Shown in pieces: positions 31,016 to 43,789 of a stretch of 64,000 nucleotides of DNA. The translations under genes were made by a program, and so were the position numbers. The DNA lies in contig CM032125.1 in the NCBI GenBank assembly GCA_018894105.1, forward strand, positions 2,170,001-2,234,000. Direction: 5' to 3'. How positions within the stretch are numbered: the first letter of the stretch is position 1; every line of letters begins with the position of its first letter. This DNA comes from Jacaranda mimosifolia (lineage: Eukaryota > Streptophyta > Magnoliopsida > Lamiales > Bignoniaceae). The notes beneath the pieces were generated by a model. The model worked only from the letters and a program-made list of their open reading frames with translations, did no database searches and was not told the DNA's origin.

Positions 31016-33990
31016 TCACAGCAAATATGACTTAACCACAGTTCGGCCAAACTTTTCTTGATTGTCTTTGGGAGTTTCAATTTGTAAACAACAGAAAACA
31101 GCCACAAGAAACGATGGTCAAATGGAGAAGAAATTAAAGCAGAGAGAGTCGAGTAAATAAACCCTTCTATGTACTGTGTTTAGAGCCTTAAAGACAGCCT
31201 TGACCATGTTATGAGGATTCCTCGAACCAATTACCTACAAGAGTATTCACTTCAGAAATAGCAGGAAAAGAAAAACTAATTGCTTGTGTAGTTTTATACC
31301 TTCAATTTCACATTCTTGAAACCAGCTAAACTAGAATTGTTTGGAGAGTTCTCCCTGCCTTCCTCCCTGTCTGAGTAGGAGCTGGCCAAAGATACACCTA
31401 GTAGTAGATCATAATTTCAGGTTCATCCAAAGAACCAAAAAGAAAATATTTTCTTATAATATACAACTTGAGAATTGTGGGAACCTTAGTCTTTTTATAC
31501 GATGTCTGAATTGTATGTGCAATTGTATGCTCCTCATGCCACTTTACATAATGGAGATTCTGAAAGCACTTCTCATATGCCTGTGGCAAGATCAGTAACA
31601 TACTGACATATAAGTAAAAGATGCAAGAGTGAATTCCTAATATATAAAAAAAAACTCTGCTCATTTGCCCAGATAACCTTGTAGCATTTAAAACCTTTAA
31701 GAATTGAAAAAACATGCTAACACAAAGCAAATCAAATCTTAAATTCATTGATAAATAACCATACATCCTCTTTATACCTTTTGAAGGGCAACAGGAATTG
31801 CAGGACATTTTGCTTTAGCAAATCCAACAACAACATGACAGTTTCCACATGCTAGCATTGCAGTGTACTTCACAACTTGTCCGCCCTGTATCATTTATCA
31901 GTCATAATTCTGAAAAGATTCATCAATGAAGAGTAAATAAAGAGGCTATATACCTTTGTAACCTTGCAGGCCCTGTTGACATCAATAAGCTTCACATCAA
32001 AACACTGACACCCTTGAGGACAGACCGAGTTTGAAAAATCAATTTGGCAGCATAGGGATACACTTCCCATGAAATAGAGGAGAAATGGTGAGAAATAAGG
32101 AAGGCGTGAAGAATATCATACTATGGTTCCAATGGAGGTTGCAAATCACCAATGTGGTCAGGAAATAGCTAACAGCAATAAGAAAATCAGAGCTCGCTGA
32201 TCAAGGATAAGTTTCCTTTTTAACACGACAAGATGTATGCTCAAAAAAAGAAGCATTGTCACACACAGATAAAAGTGACGTTGGCCTTAACTGCATTGAT
32301 ATTCTTTGCTGACACAACATAACTGCCTTGTCAGCTAGGTCACATAATTTGTAACCGACAGCCAGCGGTCGCACTCAAATCACAATCCAAAGACTTCAGA
32401 GGGACTCTGCTCTAATGAGCACTATTATATTATCTTGATCCATATTTGTAAGAAACTTAAATAGGGTGGTCTGATCTTCACAACGGCAAGGTTCAGGCTG
32501 AACTGTGGAGATGGCTGATAGGGTTATGAAGACAGAGTTGATAGAGAAAGACAATGGAGATAAAGGGAAAACAGTTAAACAAAACACAAAGAAAAAAATA
32601 CAAAAAAAAGAAAAAAGGAAAAAGGAAAAAATTTACCTCTTTATAGACATTGAGGGTATCCTTTGAATCTTTTCACTCTGTGATTTTGATTTTTATTTTT
32701 TTGGTATTGGTTTCATTTTCTGCCAAAAAGTCAAGGAACTATATGGGCATGCAGTCTTGCTTTACTATGAACAATTCGTCTTGGGCAATTTGGTTTACTT
32801 CTGATTGGTGGGTTAGTCTAATATGACTTTGAATACGATATTTAATTTGTATTAATGGGTCATTTTAAGTTACTAATTTTTACATAGGAATTAATGGATC
32901 CCTCTTCATTCTTGTGTAGATTGAGAACTATATATACAAGTACGAATTTGTTATACACACTCTAAAGTGCAATGGATCCAAAATAAAAAATAAAAAATTC
33001 AATTTTGACACTCTCAGGCTCCTGCTCACATTGTCGCGTCTTACTTGCATGACATAGGTTGTGACATGAAAAAGGAGATATATCAAACATACGCTGACTT
33101 CTTCTAACACTTATGTAGTTGCAGAATTACTAGCACTATAATTGCAGCTTTCAAGAGAAGTGAGGTGACCCAAAAAATTTACACCCACCTTCTCTAGGAA
33201 GAATGACTAATCTTCACAACAGAATATATAAATATTTCTTCAAATTTTTAGATCATGAGAATTTTGATGAAGTCTCCCACTGAGTTTTCATTAAAGTAGC
33301 AAAAAAAAAAAAAAAAAAAAAAAATTCAGTCATTGACTGTAAATATCAGTAGCATACCAGCAGTTTACTCATGCAAGCATATCTTATCACATGTTACTTA
33401 GATAGATGGTAAAAGAAAATAACAGAAACCAAGCCACTCTACGCCATCCTGTAATAGGCCACTTAGAAATTGGTGTGTGTCTAGCATTGCAAATGCAAAT
33501 GACAACAAATCGAACATGAAGATCTAGTCACTGATTTAATTGGTGAAAACTTTACAGTGAGGCACTCATTAGTGCATTGAGAATCATGAGCAAAGTATGA
33601 TCCAATTCCGCCAGTTTCTGCTGAAGCTTTTTATCTTATTCATTGAGCTTTTCCAGCAATATATTGTCCTTCTCTTTCAGATCATCAAACTCTAATTCGT
33701 CATCATCCCCTCCACCTTGTATGGATTGTTGCTCTTTCTCCACGTCGGCATGCTCCAAAAGATCAACAGAAGATCCAACCTGTTCATGCTGAATGACCCC
33801 ATAATTGGCAGGATCATTAGGATCAAAAGCATCCTTCCACTCCACCATCCTCAATGCCCCACTCAACTTCACTTGAAGAAGAAATTTTTCCTTGCCTTCA
33901 GCTACTTTCAGCATATTCATCAACTCACCAATGAATGGCCATTTGAATGCATCATCAAGAGTCTCTGCTCAGTTCAATAAAGTCAAATTA
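31016..33990 (-). pseudogene. Ribosomal protein S5 (uS5m-type, organellar) pseudogene
   Basis: Minus-strand exons match the plant S5-family protein exemplified by Arabidopsis At1g64880. An acidic N-terminal exon (33600-33990) contains FDPNDPANYGVIQ, SVDLLEHA and LKEKDNILLEKLNE. Then come FDVKLIDVNRACKVTK (31954-32004), VVKYTAMLACGNCHVVVGFA (31778-31885), AYEKCFQNLHYVKWHEEHT (31485-31580), VYLWPAPT (31300-31397), VIGSRNPHNMVKAVFKAL (31175-31234) and TPKDNQEKFGRTVV to the stop (31016-31081). Lesions: in-frame TAA at 33636-33638; a one-base loss near 31330 that breaks the frame before LAGFKNVKLK; an acceptor AG that reads AA before the last exon (31082-31083); and about 35 residues between the first two listed exons not found. 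Gly of the family's GNxxGV motif reads Val. A functional copy would sit in the small ribosomal subunit. The 5' end may continue past the hAT element at 34066. Confidence 0.85.
33301..33324. repeat. A24 homopolymer
   Basis: Twenty-four A in a row within an intron of the S5 pseudogene, without a retroposon body recognised next to it. Confidence 0.95.
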
Positions 33991-34065
33991 AACAGATATA
34001 ATACTGCATGATAAACCATCAAACAAATACATAAAATTGCAAACAATGTGTTATCACCCTCTAAC

Positions 34066-34718
34066 TAGGGATGGCAATGGGTCCGGGTAAACCGGGGTCC
34101 CGCCCCGAATGGGGCGGGTTTGGGGTGAAAAAAATGGGGATGGGGCGGGTAGCGGGTCTTGATTATCAAGACCCGCCCGGGTCCTGATTATCAAGACCCG
34201 CCCGGGTCCTGATTATCAAGACCCGCCCGGGTCCTGATTATCAAGACCCGCCCGGGTCCGGGGCGGGTTACGGGTTTTGGTGGACCCGCCCCGGACCCGC
34301 CCCAATCCCATCCTATATTATATTATATAATATATATTTATATTATATATTATATATAACATATATATATTTATATTATATATTATATTACATATAACAT
34401 ATATATTATATATAAGTATAAGTATTTATTAGGTTATAATACTATATTAGAAAATTAGGGCTTCTTTTTTTTTTTTTTAACTTGTTTCAATTTTATTCTT
34501 TCAAATTCAATACTCACTAGAGCAAAATCTGTATATTCAAGTGATTATGAAGAAAAGAAGGTAAAAAATATATACACAAAAATATAAAAAAATACAAAAA
34601 AAAAAAAAAAAAAAACGGGTTAGGCGGGTCCAACCTTCCGGGTCCGGGTCCAAAGGTAAGGCGGGGCGGGGCGGGGCGGGTCCCGGGTCCTGCAAAACCC
34701 GCCCCGTTGCCATCCCTA
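34066..34718. mobile_element. hAT-type non-autonomous element (653 bp) with 8-bp target duplication
   Basis: Terminal inverted repeats TAGGGATGGCAATGGG (left) and its near-perfect complement ending GTTGCCATCCCTA (right) are flanked on both sides by CCTCTAAC (34058-34065 and 34719-34726). An 8-bp duplication is the mark of hAT transposases. The ends are strikingly GC-rich, made of 'gggtc' and 'gcggg' motifs, while the middle (34320-34600) is nearly pure AT. No transposase is encoded, so it must be moved in trans. Confidence 0.92.
34157..34258. repeat. Four 25-bp units, each a near-perfect palindrome
   Basis: The core GATTATCAAG recurs at 34161, 34186, 34211 and 34236, exactly 25 bp apart. Each unit reads GGGTC-YTGATTATCAAG-ACCC, which can fold on itself with a single mismatch in the centre, so each unit is a potential hairpin. 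The repeats lie inside the left arm of the hAT-type element. Confidence 0.92.
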
Positions 34719-34811
34719 CCTCTAACGATTTACATAGAACTCCTTGGTGATTTTTCAAGTTAGTTTCTACTTTGTTCCAGCTATCAAAACTTATTTTTGA
34801 GAGGAAGCAAT

Positions 34812-35724
34812 TGTTGGAAGCACAGATTATAAACAATAGTTTATAAAATAATTATAAAACGATTTATAATAATGTGGCAGTGTTTGTAAAATCAGTATTA
34901 TAAATATTTCAAAAAACGGCAAACAATAATACAGATATTCCAAAATTATTCAGTTGCAATTTAGTTTAACATAAGCATAAACCAAAGCAAACATACCAGT
35001 TTGAAATATAAGAATAAAAATACAAAGATCAGTATATATAAATAGAGAACTTATCTCAAAATTTTGTATCATAATAGAACTTAGACTGAATCACTACAAT
35101 CTGATTTGCCTTGAAGAAATTATTGCCCCTACTAGTGCAAATGGTGCAGCGAAACTTCTTTCAGAATAAAACAATCTCAGAAGCCTTTTGGTGCACTCCA
35201 AAAAGCTTCATCTTGATCACCACTCAGTTGCCAGAAAATGATAAATAATACTATTATAGAAAGATATGAGAGGGATAAAAGAGAATCTGTTGTTTTGACT
35301 TTAGTCTACACTCAGCAGATTAATTTATAAGCGCCAGGAGGGGAGCACCTTTTAAAGAATTTTCAATGTGGGACAAGAAAGGTTAATATTATATATACTA
35401 GTAAGGTTTTCCATACCTTTCTTTTATTTCAAATGTGGGACAATTTGGTTGGCATTTTATACTAGTATAGTATGCCATGTTGTTCCTTTGTTTCCAATGT
35501 GGGACAAGGGCTAAACAAAAAATATTTTGTACACCCACAAGTCCCCACATCTTTATCTTGATTCCAATTTGGGATAACTCCCACTTATAGAATCTATAAA
35601 CTCCTTTTACATTTCAAACATCTATGGATTTCAGCCAGTAATTGGCACTAATCCAAAGAAATAAAACATCTCTTTAACATGTAATTAGTCTCAAATATCA
35701 ATAAAATGGGTGCCAATTACAACA
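34812..35724 (-). repeat. 3' LTR of the Copia element
   Basis: 913 bp, aligned with 40340-41291 along its length, with scattered substitutions. It ends TTACAACA next to the polypurine tract. Confidence 0.93.
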
Positions 35725-36424
35725 ATCCCCCACAAATCCATAGTGTTGGACTATTAAGATTATCGTAACTTGCTTTCAGTAATAGTACCTTCCGGTTTGA
35801 ACTACTACCTAAGTTATCCAACTTATGCCACCATAGAACAAATGGATCTAAGCCTTGAATTTGGCCCTTGGATATTTTGGCGCCCATTGGTAACAACAAG
35901 TTACATGGATATATAGTGATCTTTAGGTTTGACACGTTAAGGTCATGTGTCCCGATCCTATATCATGAATGTTTTCAAGGAATAACCCTTTTCCCCTAGT
36001 CGCGGCCAAACGACTACATTCACTTAGTTGGGCATCTCTAGGAATGCACTGCTTGCATCTCGTCAGTATGACTTGACCCCATTCAGAGTTAGCACTCTTA
36101 CTTTACTTGCAGTTAACAGCAGCTTCCAGGTATGCTAGGGGACAGACTCAGATACTAAGGTATCAATCAAGTTTAGGTGCACTTTGACACACTCAATAGC
36201 TTGTTTATACCACATTAAATCTTCCTTATGGGATCTCCACTTGGTAGGTTGGGTTACCACTGCAGGTGCATAGTTAATGGGTTTTCAGTCTCATCCCCAG
36301 CTTGGATTTTTGGAATAAGGCCAACTCAAGTCCTTTGGTCAAAGGATTCGCCATGTTGTCTTTGGTTCCAACAAAATCAATGGCCACAATCCTATCAGAC
36401 ACAAGCTCCCTTATAGACTTTAGT

Positions 36425-36730
36425 CTAACTTAGATGTATCTTGGTCTTTTGATTATACTTTGAGCTTTCAATCTTTGCAATTGTGGTTTGACTATCACAA
36501 TGCACTGCAATTGCAGACAAAGGCTTACTAACCATGGGTAATTGGACCAGCAACCTATGTAGCCACACAGCCTTTGTTGCAGTTGTGTCCAAAGCACATA
36601 ACTCTGCCTTAAATGTAGACTGAGTTATCAAAGTCTGTTTAGTAAACTTCCATGAGACAGCGCCTCTACCCAAGGTAAATACATACCCTGCACACCTATT
36701 ACTACTAGAGTTTTTGGCTATCTAGCTAGC
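36425..36730 (-). pseudogene. Copia RNase H remnant
   Basis: The minus strand reads GAVSWKFTKQTLITQSTFKAE, then ALDTTATKAVWLHRLL and VHCDSQTTIAKI, the typical Copia RNase H run of an SxxEAE-like motif and a CDSQ(A)xI motif. The first acidic site reads TFKAE. The frame is broken on both sides. It is not an independent gene. Confidence 0.85.
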
Positions 36731-36931
36731 ATCACTATATCTCTCAAGTACTACACGGAATCTGCCATAATGCAGAGCAAGTGATGTTGTGCCCTTAAGA
36801 TATCAAAGTAACCTATCCAAAGCCTCCCAATGAGTTCTATTGGAACAACTTGTATACCTCGCTAGCTTTGAAACTGCGAATGAGATATCCAGTCTCAAGC
36901 CATTTGCAAGATATTGCAAGCTCCTAATAAT

Positions 36932-38147
36932 CTAAGAATACCTCAATTGAGACACAGGAATACTACTTTCATTCTTAAAAAGAGCCACAGAAGGATCATA
37001 TGGTGTCTTAGCAATTCTACATTCCTTATAGCCAAATTTCTCAATTATCTTCTCAACACAATGAGATTGAGAAATAGCTATACCCTCAATTGACCGAATC
37101 AACTTGAGTCCAAGAATCACATTAGCTTCACCCATATCTTTCATTTCAAACTTACTTTTCAAGTATGACTTTGTCTAATTGATAATCTCACTGGTAGAAC
37201 TAATTAATAAAATGTCATCCACATATAAGCTTATACAATACAATCATCACCTTTAACCTACAGTAAATGCATTTATAATTATCATTTATGCTGAAATCAA
37301 ATGATAAAATAGTTTTATCAAATTTCTCATGCCATTTCTTAGGCGCTTGTTTCAATCCATAAAGGGATTTAACAAGCTTATAAACATTTTGCTCGTTTCC
37401 AGGAGCTACAAATCCCCCAGGCTGATCAATATAAGTCTCTTCCTTGAGATCACCATACAGAAAGGCTGTTTTCACATCCATCTGGTGAATCGGGAAACCA
37501 TATACGGAAGCAAGTGCTATAAGCACTCGGATTGTAGCAATCAGGGAATAGGTATTAAAGAGGTTTATTCCCTCTTTTTGTCTAAAGCCTTTGGCAACTA
37601 ATCTGGCCTTAAACTTATCAATGGTTCCATCAGATTTAAGTTTCTTTTTAAAGATCCATTTGCATCCAATCGTAGTACACCCCGGAGACAAATCAACTAA
37701 TTCCCATGTCCCATTAGAGACAATGGAATCCATCTCATTTTTGATAGCTACCTTCCAATGCTTAGCTTCAGATGAGGCCATAGTATCCTTGAAGGTCATA
37801 GGATCGTCCTCGATATTATAAGTGATGAAATCACTTCCAAAATCCTTGACAACCCTAGCTCTCTTACTCCGTCTAGGTTCATCTGGTTCTTCAACTCCAA
37901 TAGATGCTGAACCAGAACTACTTGGATTAACCCCCACATTAGACATCTTTTTCACATGATTAGGAATAGACGTCAATGTAAGAGCTGAATCTAAAGAAAC
38001 ATCATGAGGTATTTCAGTTTTCATTGGAAACACGTCCTCAAAAAACATGGCATCACGAAATTTCACTATTGTGTTAACCTCTATGCCTGGGATTTCGGAT
38101 TTAATTACCAAAATTCCCAATGCATAGCTTGTTTCCACATAGCCCAA
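36932..38147 (-). pseudogene. Copia reverse transcriptase remnant
   Basis: Minus-strand motifs are KARLVAKGFRQKEG, HQMDVKTAFLYGDL, KLVKSLYGLKQAPKKWHEKF and, after a frame change near 37215, SLYVDDIL, the YVDD catalytic box. FEMKDMGEANVILGLK (36932-37162) is the segment after the catalytic box. The upstream part (37840-37940) is the serine/acid-rich linker between integrase and RT with RRSKR. Stops and frame changes make it defective. Confidence 0.9.
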
Positions 38148-38191
38148 GAAGACGCATCAACAGTTTTAGGACCAAGCTTTTTCCTCTTATG

Positions 38192-38923
38192 TTATGGGAC
38201 TAGAACTTTTGCAAGACAGCCCCACACTCGGAAATACTTTAAGCTAGGTTTTTTGCCTTTCCAAGCTTCAAACAGAGTGCTTTCTTTATGTTTGAGAGGA
38301 ACTCTATTTAGAATATGACAAACCGTATTCAAAGCCTCTCCCCACATATATTTAGGTAATCCTAAATTCAAAAGCAGACTATTGATCATGTCTTTAAAGG
38401 TTCTATTTTTTCGTTCTGCTACCCCATTAGATGAGGAAGAGTATGGAGGAGTCTTTTCATGAACAATACCAGAGTTTCGGCAATATTCATCAAATGGTTT
38501 AGAACCGTACCCTCCTTTTCTATTTGATCTTCACCGGTTCAGTTTCTTGCTAGTTTGATTTTCAGCTTCATTTTTAAAAATGATAAACTTTTTAAGTGCT
38601 TCATCTTTATGTTTTAATAGATAAACATAACAATATCTACTGCAATCATCTATAAAGGTAATGAAATATCTTTTTTGATCTTTAGTTAAGATTCTATTGA
38701 ACTGACAAATATCTGTGTGCACAAGCTCAAGTATTTCAGAATTTCTTTCAACCGATTGGTAAGGTTTTCTTACTTGTTTAGCTTCAACACATACTTCACA
38801 TTTGTGACTACTTTCAATATCATGTTTAGGTATCAAATTTAAGTTCATCATGCGTTTAACAAAACCAAAATTTAAATGGCCTAAATGACTATGCCAAACA
38901 GTAAAACATTCAGTAGTATTCAC
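38192..38923 (-). pseudogene. Copia integrase remnant
   Basis: The minus strand encodes the GAG-pre/zinc finger HSHLGHLNF with CEVCVEAKQ, the core TDICQF and FIDDCSRYCYVYLL (first two acidic positions), and, in a later broken piece, LPKYMWGEALNTVCHILNRVP with FRVWGC. The segment in between is frameshifted. Confidence 0.88.
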
Positions 38924-38977
38924 AAAAGAAAGATCAGAATACTCAATGTTACTTATGCTTGAACCAACATTTTCAAC

Positions 38978-39592
38978 TCACACTTTGAATAATACATTAG
39001 ACAAATAACCTTTTCCAACAAAAGAACCATAATGCAAGATTACAACTTTATCGTACTTAAAAGTAAGTTCATAACCTTCCCTAACTATTACAGAACCACC
39101 TATTATATTCCTATGAATTATTGGAACATGATGCACCCTTAGCAAAGATAGTATGCGCCCCGAAGGAAACTTCAGGTCCACATGTCCTATCCCAAGCACT
39201 TTTGCAGCACTTAAGTTCCCTATCGTTATGGGCTTTCCATCGATTAGCTGGTAAGACACAAATACCAATTTATCAGCACAAACGTGCACATTTACCCTAA
39301 TGTCAATTAACCAATCGAAAGGTTCATAAATAGAAAGGAATTCAGGTTTCAAAGAAACATAACCATCAACAGTCGTTTCTAGAGCCCTAGCTTCACTAGG
39401 TTTCCCCACAACTATGTTGACTTGAGTTGGCCCAGTAAACTTAGCTTTAGCCTTGGCTATATTAGAGGGGCACTCCTTAGCCCAATGACCTACCTGTCCA
39501 CAATTCCAACATGGTTTGGTTGCTTTTGGTTTCTTGTTGGCCTTGGTTTTGCCTTTATTTATGGTTTTAGAGTTCGAGTTCATTTGATTCAT
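38978..39592 (-). pseudogene. Copia zinc knuckle and protease remnant
   Basis: A complete CCHC knuckle CWNCGQVGHWAKEC is followed by the protease region. There the active-site triad, DTG or DSG in the family, reads D-I-R in WLIDIRVNVHVCAD, so the protease is catalytically dead even in frame. Confidence 0.88.
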
Positions 39593-40290
39593 TCTGTTGA
39601 ACTTTTTCTTTCAGTAACCACATTTGCCTTACGTAGGTGCTCAATCGAAACTTCATGAGTTTGATTCCGGTGTTCTTCCTCAATACTTATGGCAATCATA
39701 AGATCATCTAGGGATAGCTTCCCTTTCTGATGCTTGAGTGTCATTCCAAAATTTTCCCAAGATTTGAGAAATTTATCTACTATGGACATGACCAGAAATT
39801 TCTCAGGAAATTTCATCGTAGCATCAACAAGAACATGCTCAAGATTGATCAGTTCATGTGTTTGTTCAGTTACAGACTTTCCCTCAACCATCTGATACTT
39901 CATGAACTTGGAAACAGAATACTTCTTAAGCCCTTGCTCTTCAGTATTATATTTTCGGTCTAACTCATCCCACAACGATTTAGCGGTGTACGAGTCCAAG
40001 CAGTATACATTGAAGAGAACATTTGACAGTGACGTCAAAATTATCCCTTGACCTAACTGATCTTTCTCAATCCACTTAGCTATTTCAGCTGTTTTGGGGT
40101 CAGTATCAATAGGTTCAAGTCTAGTCACCTGAATCACCAAAAGAAGACCTTTCATTGTGAACCAAATTTTCATTCATTGTTGCCAATGTTTGAAAAACTA
40201 GCCCCCAAACTTTTCTGGCAAGCCAGAAAGGTCCAGTTTTGAGGATAGCAATGAACCAGCACCAAAACCACTTGTAGATGAAGAAGCCAT
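39589..40290 (-). pseudogene. Copia gag remnant
   Basis: It begins at ATG (40288-40290) with MASSSTSGFGAGSLLSS and runs into a TAG after about 35 codons. The continuation lies in other frames: LVFQTLATMNENLV, then RLEPIDTDPKTAEIAKW and the UBN2-type gag domain with SLWDELDRKY and LDDLMIAISIEEEH. At least two frame changes are present. Confidence 0.88.
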
Positions 40291-40339
40291 TTTCAAATAA
40301 GCAGTTTAAACAAACATTGAAAAATAATTTCTTCAAGAT

Positions 40340-41291
40340 TATTGGAAACACAAATTATAAACAGCAGTTCATAAAATAATTATAAAACGATTTATAATCA
40401 CAGGGTAGTGTTTGTAAAACTAGTATTATAAATATTTCAGAAAACGGCAAACAGTAATACAAATATTCCAAAATTATTCAGTTGCAATTCAATTTAACAT
40501 AAGCATAAACCAAAGCAAACATACCAGTTTGGAATATAAGAATAAAAATACAAAGATCGGTATATATAAATCAAGAACTTATCTCAAAATTTTGTATCGT
40601 AACAGAACTTAGACTGAATCACCAGAATTTGATTTGCCTTGAAGAAATTATCGCCCCTATTTGATTTGCCTTGAATAAATTATCGCCCCTACTAGTGTAA
40701 ATGGTGCAGCGAAACATCCTCCAGGATAAGACAGTCTCAGAAGCCTTTTGGTGCACTCCAAAAAGCTTCACCTCGATCACCACTCAGTTACCAGAAAATA
40801 ATAAACAACGCTATTATAGAAAGATATGAGAGGGATAAAAGAGAATCTATTGTTCTGCCTTTAGTCTACACTCAGCAGACTAATTTATAAGCGCTAGGAG
40901 GGGAGCACCTTTTAAGGAATTTTCAATGTGGGACAAGAAATGTTAGTATTATATATACTAATAAAGTTTTCCATACCTTTCTTCTATTTTCGATGTGGGA
41001 CAATTTGGTTAGCATTTTATACTAGTATAGTATGCCATGTTTTTCCTTTGTTTCCAATGTGGGACAAGGACTAAACAAAAAATGTTTTGTACTCCCACAA
41101 GTCCCCACATCTTTATCTTGACTCCAATGGGGGACAACTCCCACTTATAGAATCTATGCTTATTAAACTCCTTTTACATTTCAAACATCTATGGATTTTA
41201 GCCAGTAATTGGCACTAATCCAAAGAAATAAAACATCTCTTTAACATATAATCAGCCCCAAATATCAATAAAATGGATGCCAATTACAACA
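40340..41291 (-). repeat. 5' LTR of the Copia element, with a 32-bp tandem duplication
   Basis: 952 bp, aligned with 34812-35724. Part of the excess length is a direct duplication of 32 bp starting 'gatttgccttgaa' at 40631 and 40663; the other LTR has one unit (35100-35132). Confidence 0.93.
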
Positions 41292-43789
41292 GCAATTACT
41301 CCCTTCTCGGATTAAAAAAAGAACATGTTATGTCATGCCAAGAGTTGTTTGAACTTATCATTATACAAAAATTGCAGAGAAATTCATATTCCCGAAAAAC
41401 TCATAAAATTGCGTACCACATAGTTGTAACAACTTTTGCTGCATACTTCTCAAACGCTATATTTTTATAAACATGTTTATTTTTCTCCAACAATAATTGC
41501 ACTATTTGTAATAGGTTGCTGGGATATAATGTGACCTACTATATTACCTCTTGAGAAAATAAATAGATATTGAAATATATTGTAACATTTATAATAATAT
41601 GTTCTTCTATGTTTATATCCTCAATGTGCATGGACAACATCTCATTCCACTAATATTTTATGATTATTCACCTGAACCTTAATTGCCACAACATATTTGT
41701 CTAATTTTGCACCTTTTGAGATATGAAGTTGAGTATCATTCATTCCTTTAACCTTGTAAAGATTTTTGCATATGGATTCATCTAGATTAATTTTGTTAAT
41801 TTCTTCACAATTGCTTTTAATCATAAGTATGATTTTCTACTATCTTCATTATATTCTAAAGCTCATATTCAACTTTGACAAAATAAAATTGAATATCAGG
41901 CCCATTTTCATTTGGAGTTAGTCATAGAAGATTATGATATACAATGCCTTGTGCTCTAAAGATATAAACTCCATCTTTTGCGGATTCAAACTCTTTATCT
42001 AATTTTGCACAAATGAGGTAAAAGAGAATATGCAGTTCAAAACTCAAATATTTTTTTAGAAGTTCATGACCTTTGAACAACTCATGCAATTTATTTGACA
42101 TTTGAATAAGTCTAGCTAGTTTTTCTATTGTCATAATAAAATATGTGAGGCTCATATTAAAACCTTGCAACATTGCTATGATGCAATTAAGTACCTTATT
42201 TATTTTATAAATCTTTGAGCTAGCTTATAGATCATAAATTATTAAACCTAATCAAAAAATGAGATTAAGATATAATTTTTTTAGCATATAACAATTTTTG
42301 TCCGTGTGTGTGATATTTATTTAAAACCATAAACTACATCTTATCATATAGAGTACATCATTATTAACAATTACTAACCTAATTTGATTGATAAAAACCA
42401 TTTGTGATTTTAGAAAATATTGAATTGACGAACACTGATAATTGCATTCTTTAGGAACTAATTCTTTTTCACCCAAAACTACGATTCCTTATGTTTTTTC
42501 TCCTTTGATGATTTGATTGACTTTCTCATTTTTTGGGCTCTTAAGTTTTATATATATTCTTATCTCTTTATAGTACTTAGGGCGATATGTTTCTTCTTTA
42601 TTCTATCTAGTTTTCATTCTCGAAACACATATGCTATAAAGTAGCGTTAAAAAAGTATGCCCATATATTTAAAATATAGGTGAGATTTTTCTAAATAACC
42701 ATATATGATGATGTTTTAAGTAGCAATATGAAAATTTCTCATATTTGTGGCATATTATGAAAGCATCTTTTGCTATTAGTTCCCAGGAAAATAGCTGTGA
42801 ACATCTCAATGTAAGAATTGACAAAAATATACTTCATATATATATATATATATCAAAAGAAGAAAAATTGAATAAGATCCTTAGTTGATCCTTTTTCATT
42901 ATCATACTACATATACTATAACACTTGAGTTTGACACCTATTTAGTTATATAATAAATATATTTCTCTTTTTAATCCTTGAGAAGAAACCTATATTTGTA
43001 TGAATATATATATAAAATATTATCTATTTCCTTAAAAAAATTTGAATTTTTCTTAATCATGTAACTATAAGACTTGATCTATTTCTTTGTATTATATGCA
43101 TATTAAATTTACTATTATATTTAAATTGAACACATACTTTGATATATAATAATTTTCTCTTTTTACTTTTAAGTGACAACCCAGAAAGAATATCTTCGTG
43201 ACATATTTATGAAGATACAATTTTCCCTTATTAATTGAGTTTCCAATGTAGTTACTATTTTATATGAGTACTCGTTGTAACTAAAATAAATTTAATTTGG
43301 TTAAAATTTATCGTGAAACAAATGTATTGAATGATAACTATAATCTCATTATATGGGATATAATTTAATTAATTAATTAATTTTAATTTAGTTGTTATTT
43401 TCTATGAGTCTAAGTAAATATGTTGATAGAAGAATAAATTTCAAAACATATAATACATGATTGGTAAGTAGAAAAATTGACTTAATGAATTTAATGTAAT
43501 TATTATAGAGAATTAAATGTAAAGTTAGATTCATGAATCAAGTGATGTATTAATACAGAATATGCGTGAATTTATTAAATGCAATTTATTATTTGAAATA
43601 AGTATATTCATTTATAGAGATTTTTGATAGCTACATTAGATACTATGTATTTGATGGATATAGTTGTAGGATATGAACAGTGACACATGATTCATAGAAT
43701 ATTTTATCTAGTGAAATGTATCTATTGATACACTATCTATTCATGCTTTTATAAATGTGATGTGATATATAATTTATATTTAATGTATA

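Larger units (their letters stand above)
34812..41291 (-). mobile_element. Copia LTR retrotransposon, full-length but defective
   Basis: The element is bounded by two LTRs (34812-35724 and 40340-41291) starting TGTTGG or TATTGG and ending TTACAACA on the plus strand, with the 5-bp target duplication GCAAT at 34807-34811 and 41292-41296. On the minus strand the order is LTR, gag, zinc knuckle and protease, integrase, reverse transcriptase, RNase H, LTR. Integrase before RT identifies the Ty1/Copia superfamily. A polypurine tract (TTTGTGGGGGA on the minus strand, 35726-35736) abuts the 3' LTR. I could not recognise the usual primer binding site next to the 5' LTR. Frameshifts and stops cut every region, so it cannot move on its own. 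Confidence 0.95.

Noticed and set aside
33301..33324. Poly-A tail of a processed retroposon
   Set aside because: No SINE, LINE or cDNA body and no target duplication was recognised beside the A tract.
34157..34258. CRISPR-like array (four 25-bp repeats)
   Set aside because: The units are directly adjacent without unique spacers, lie inside a hAT-type element and occur in a plant genome.
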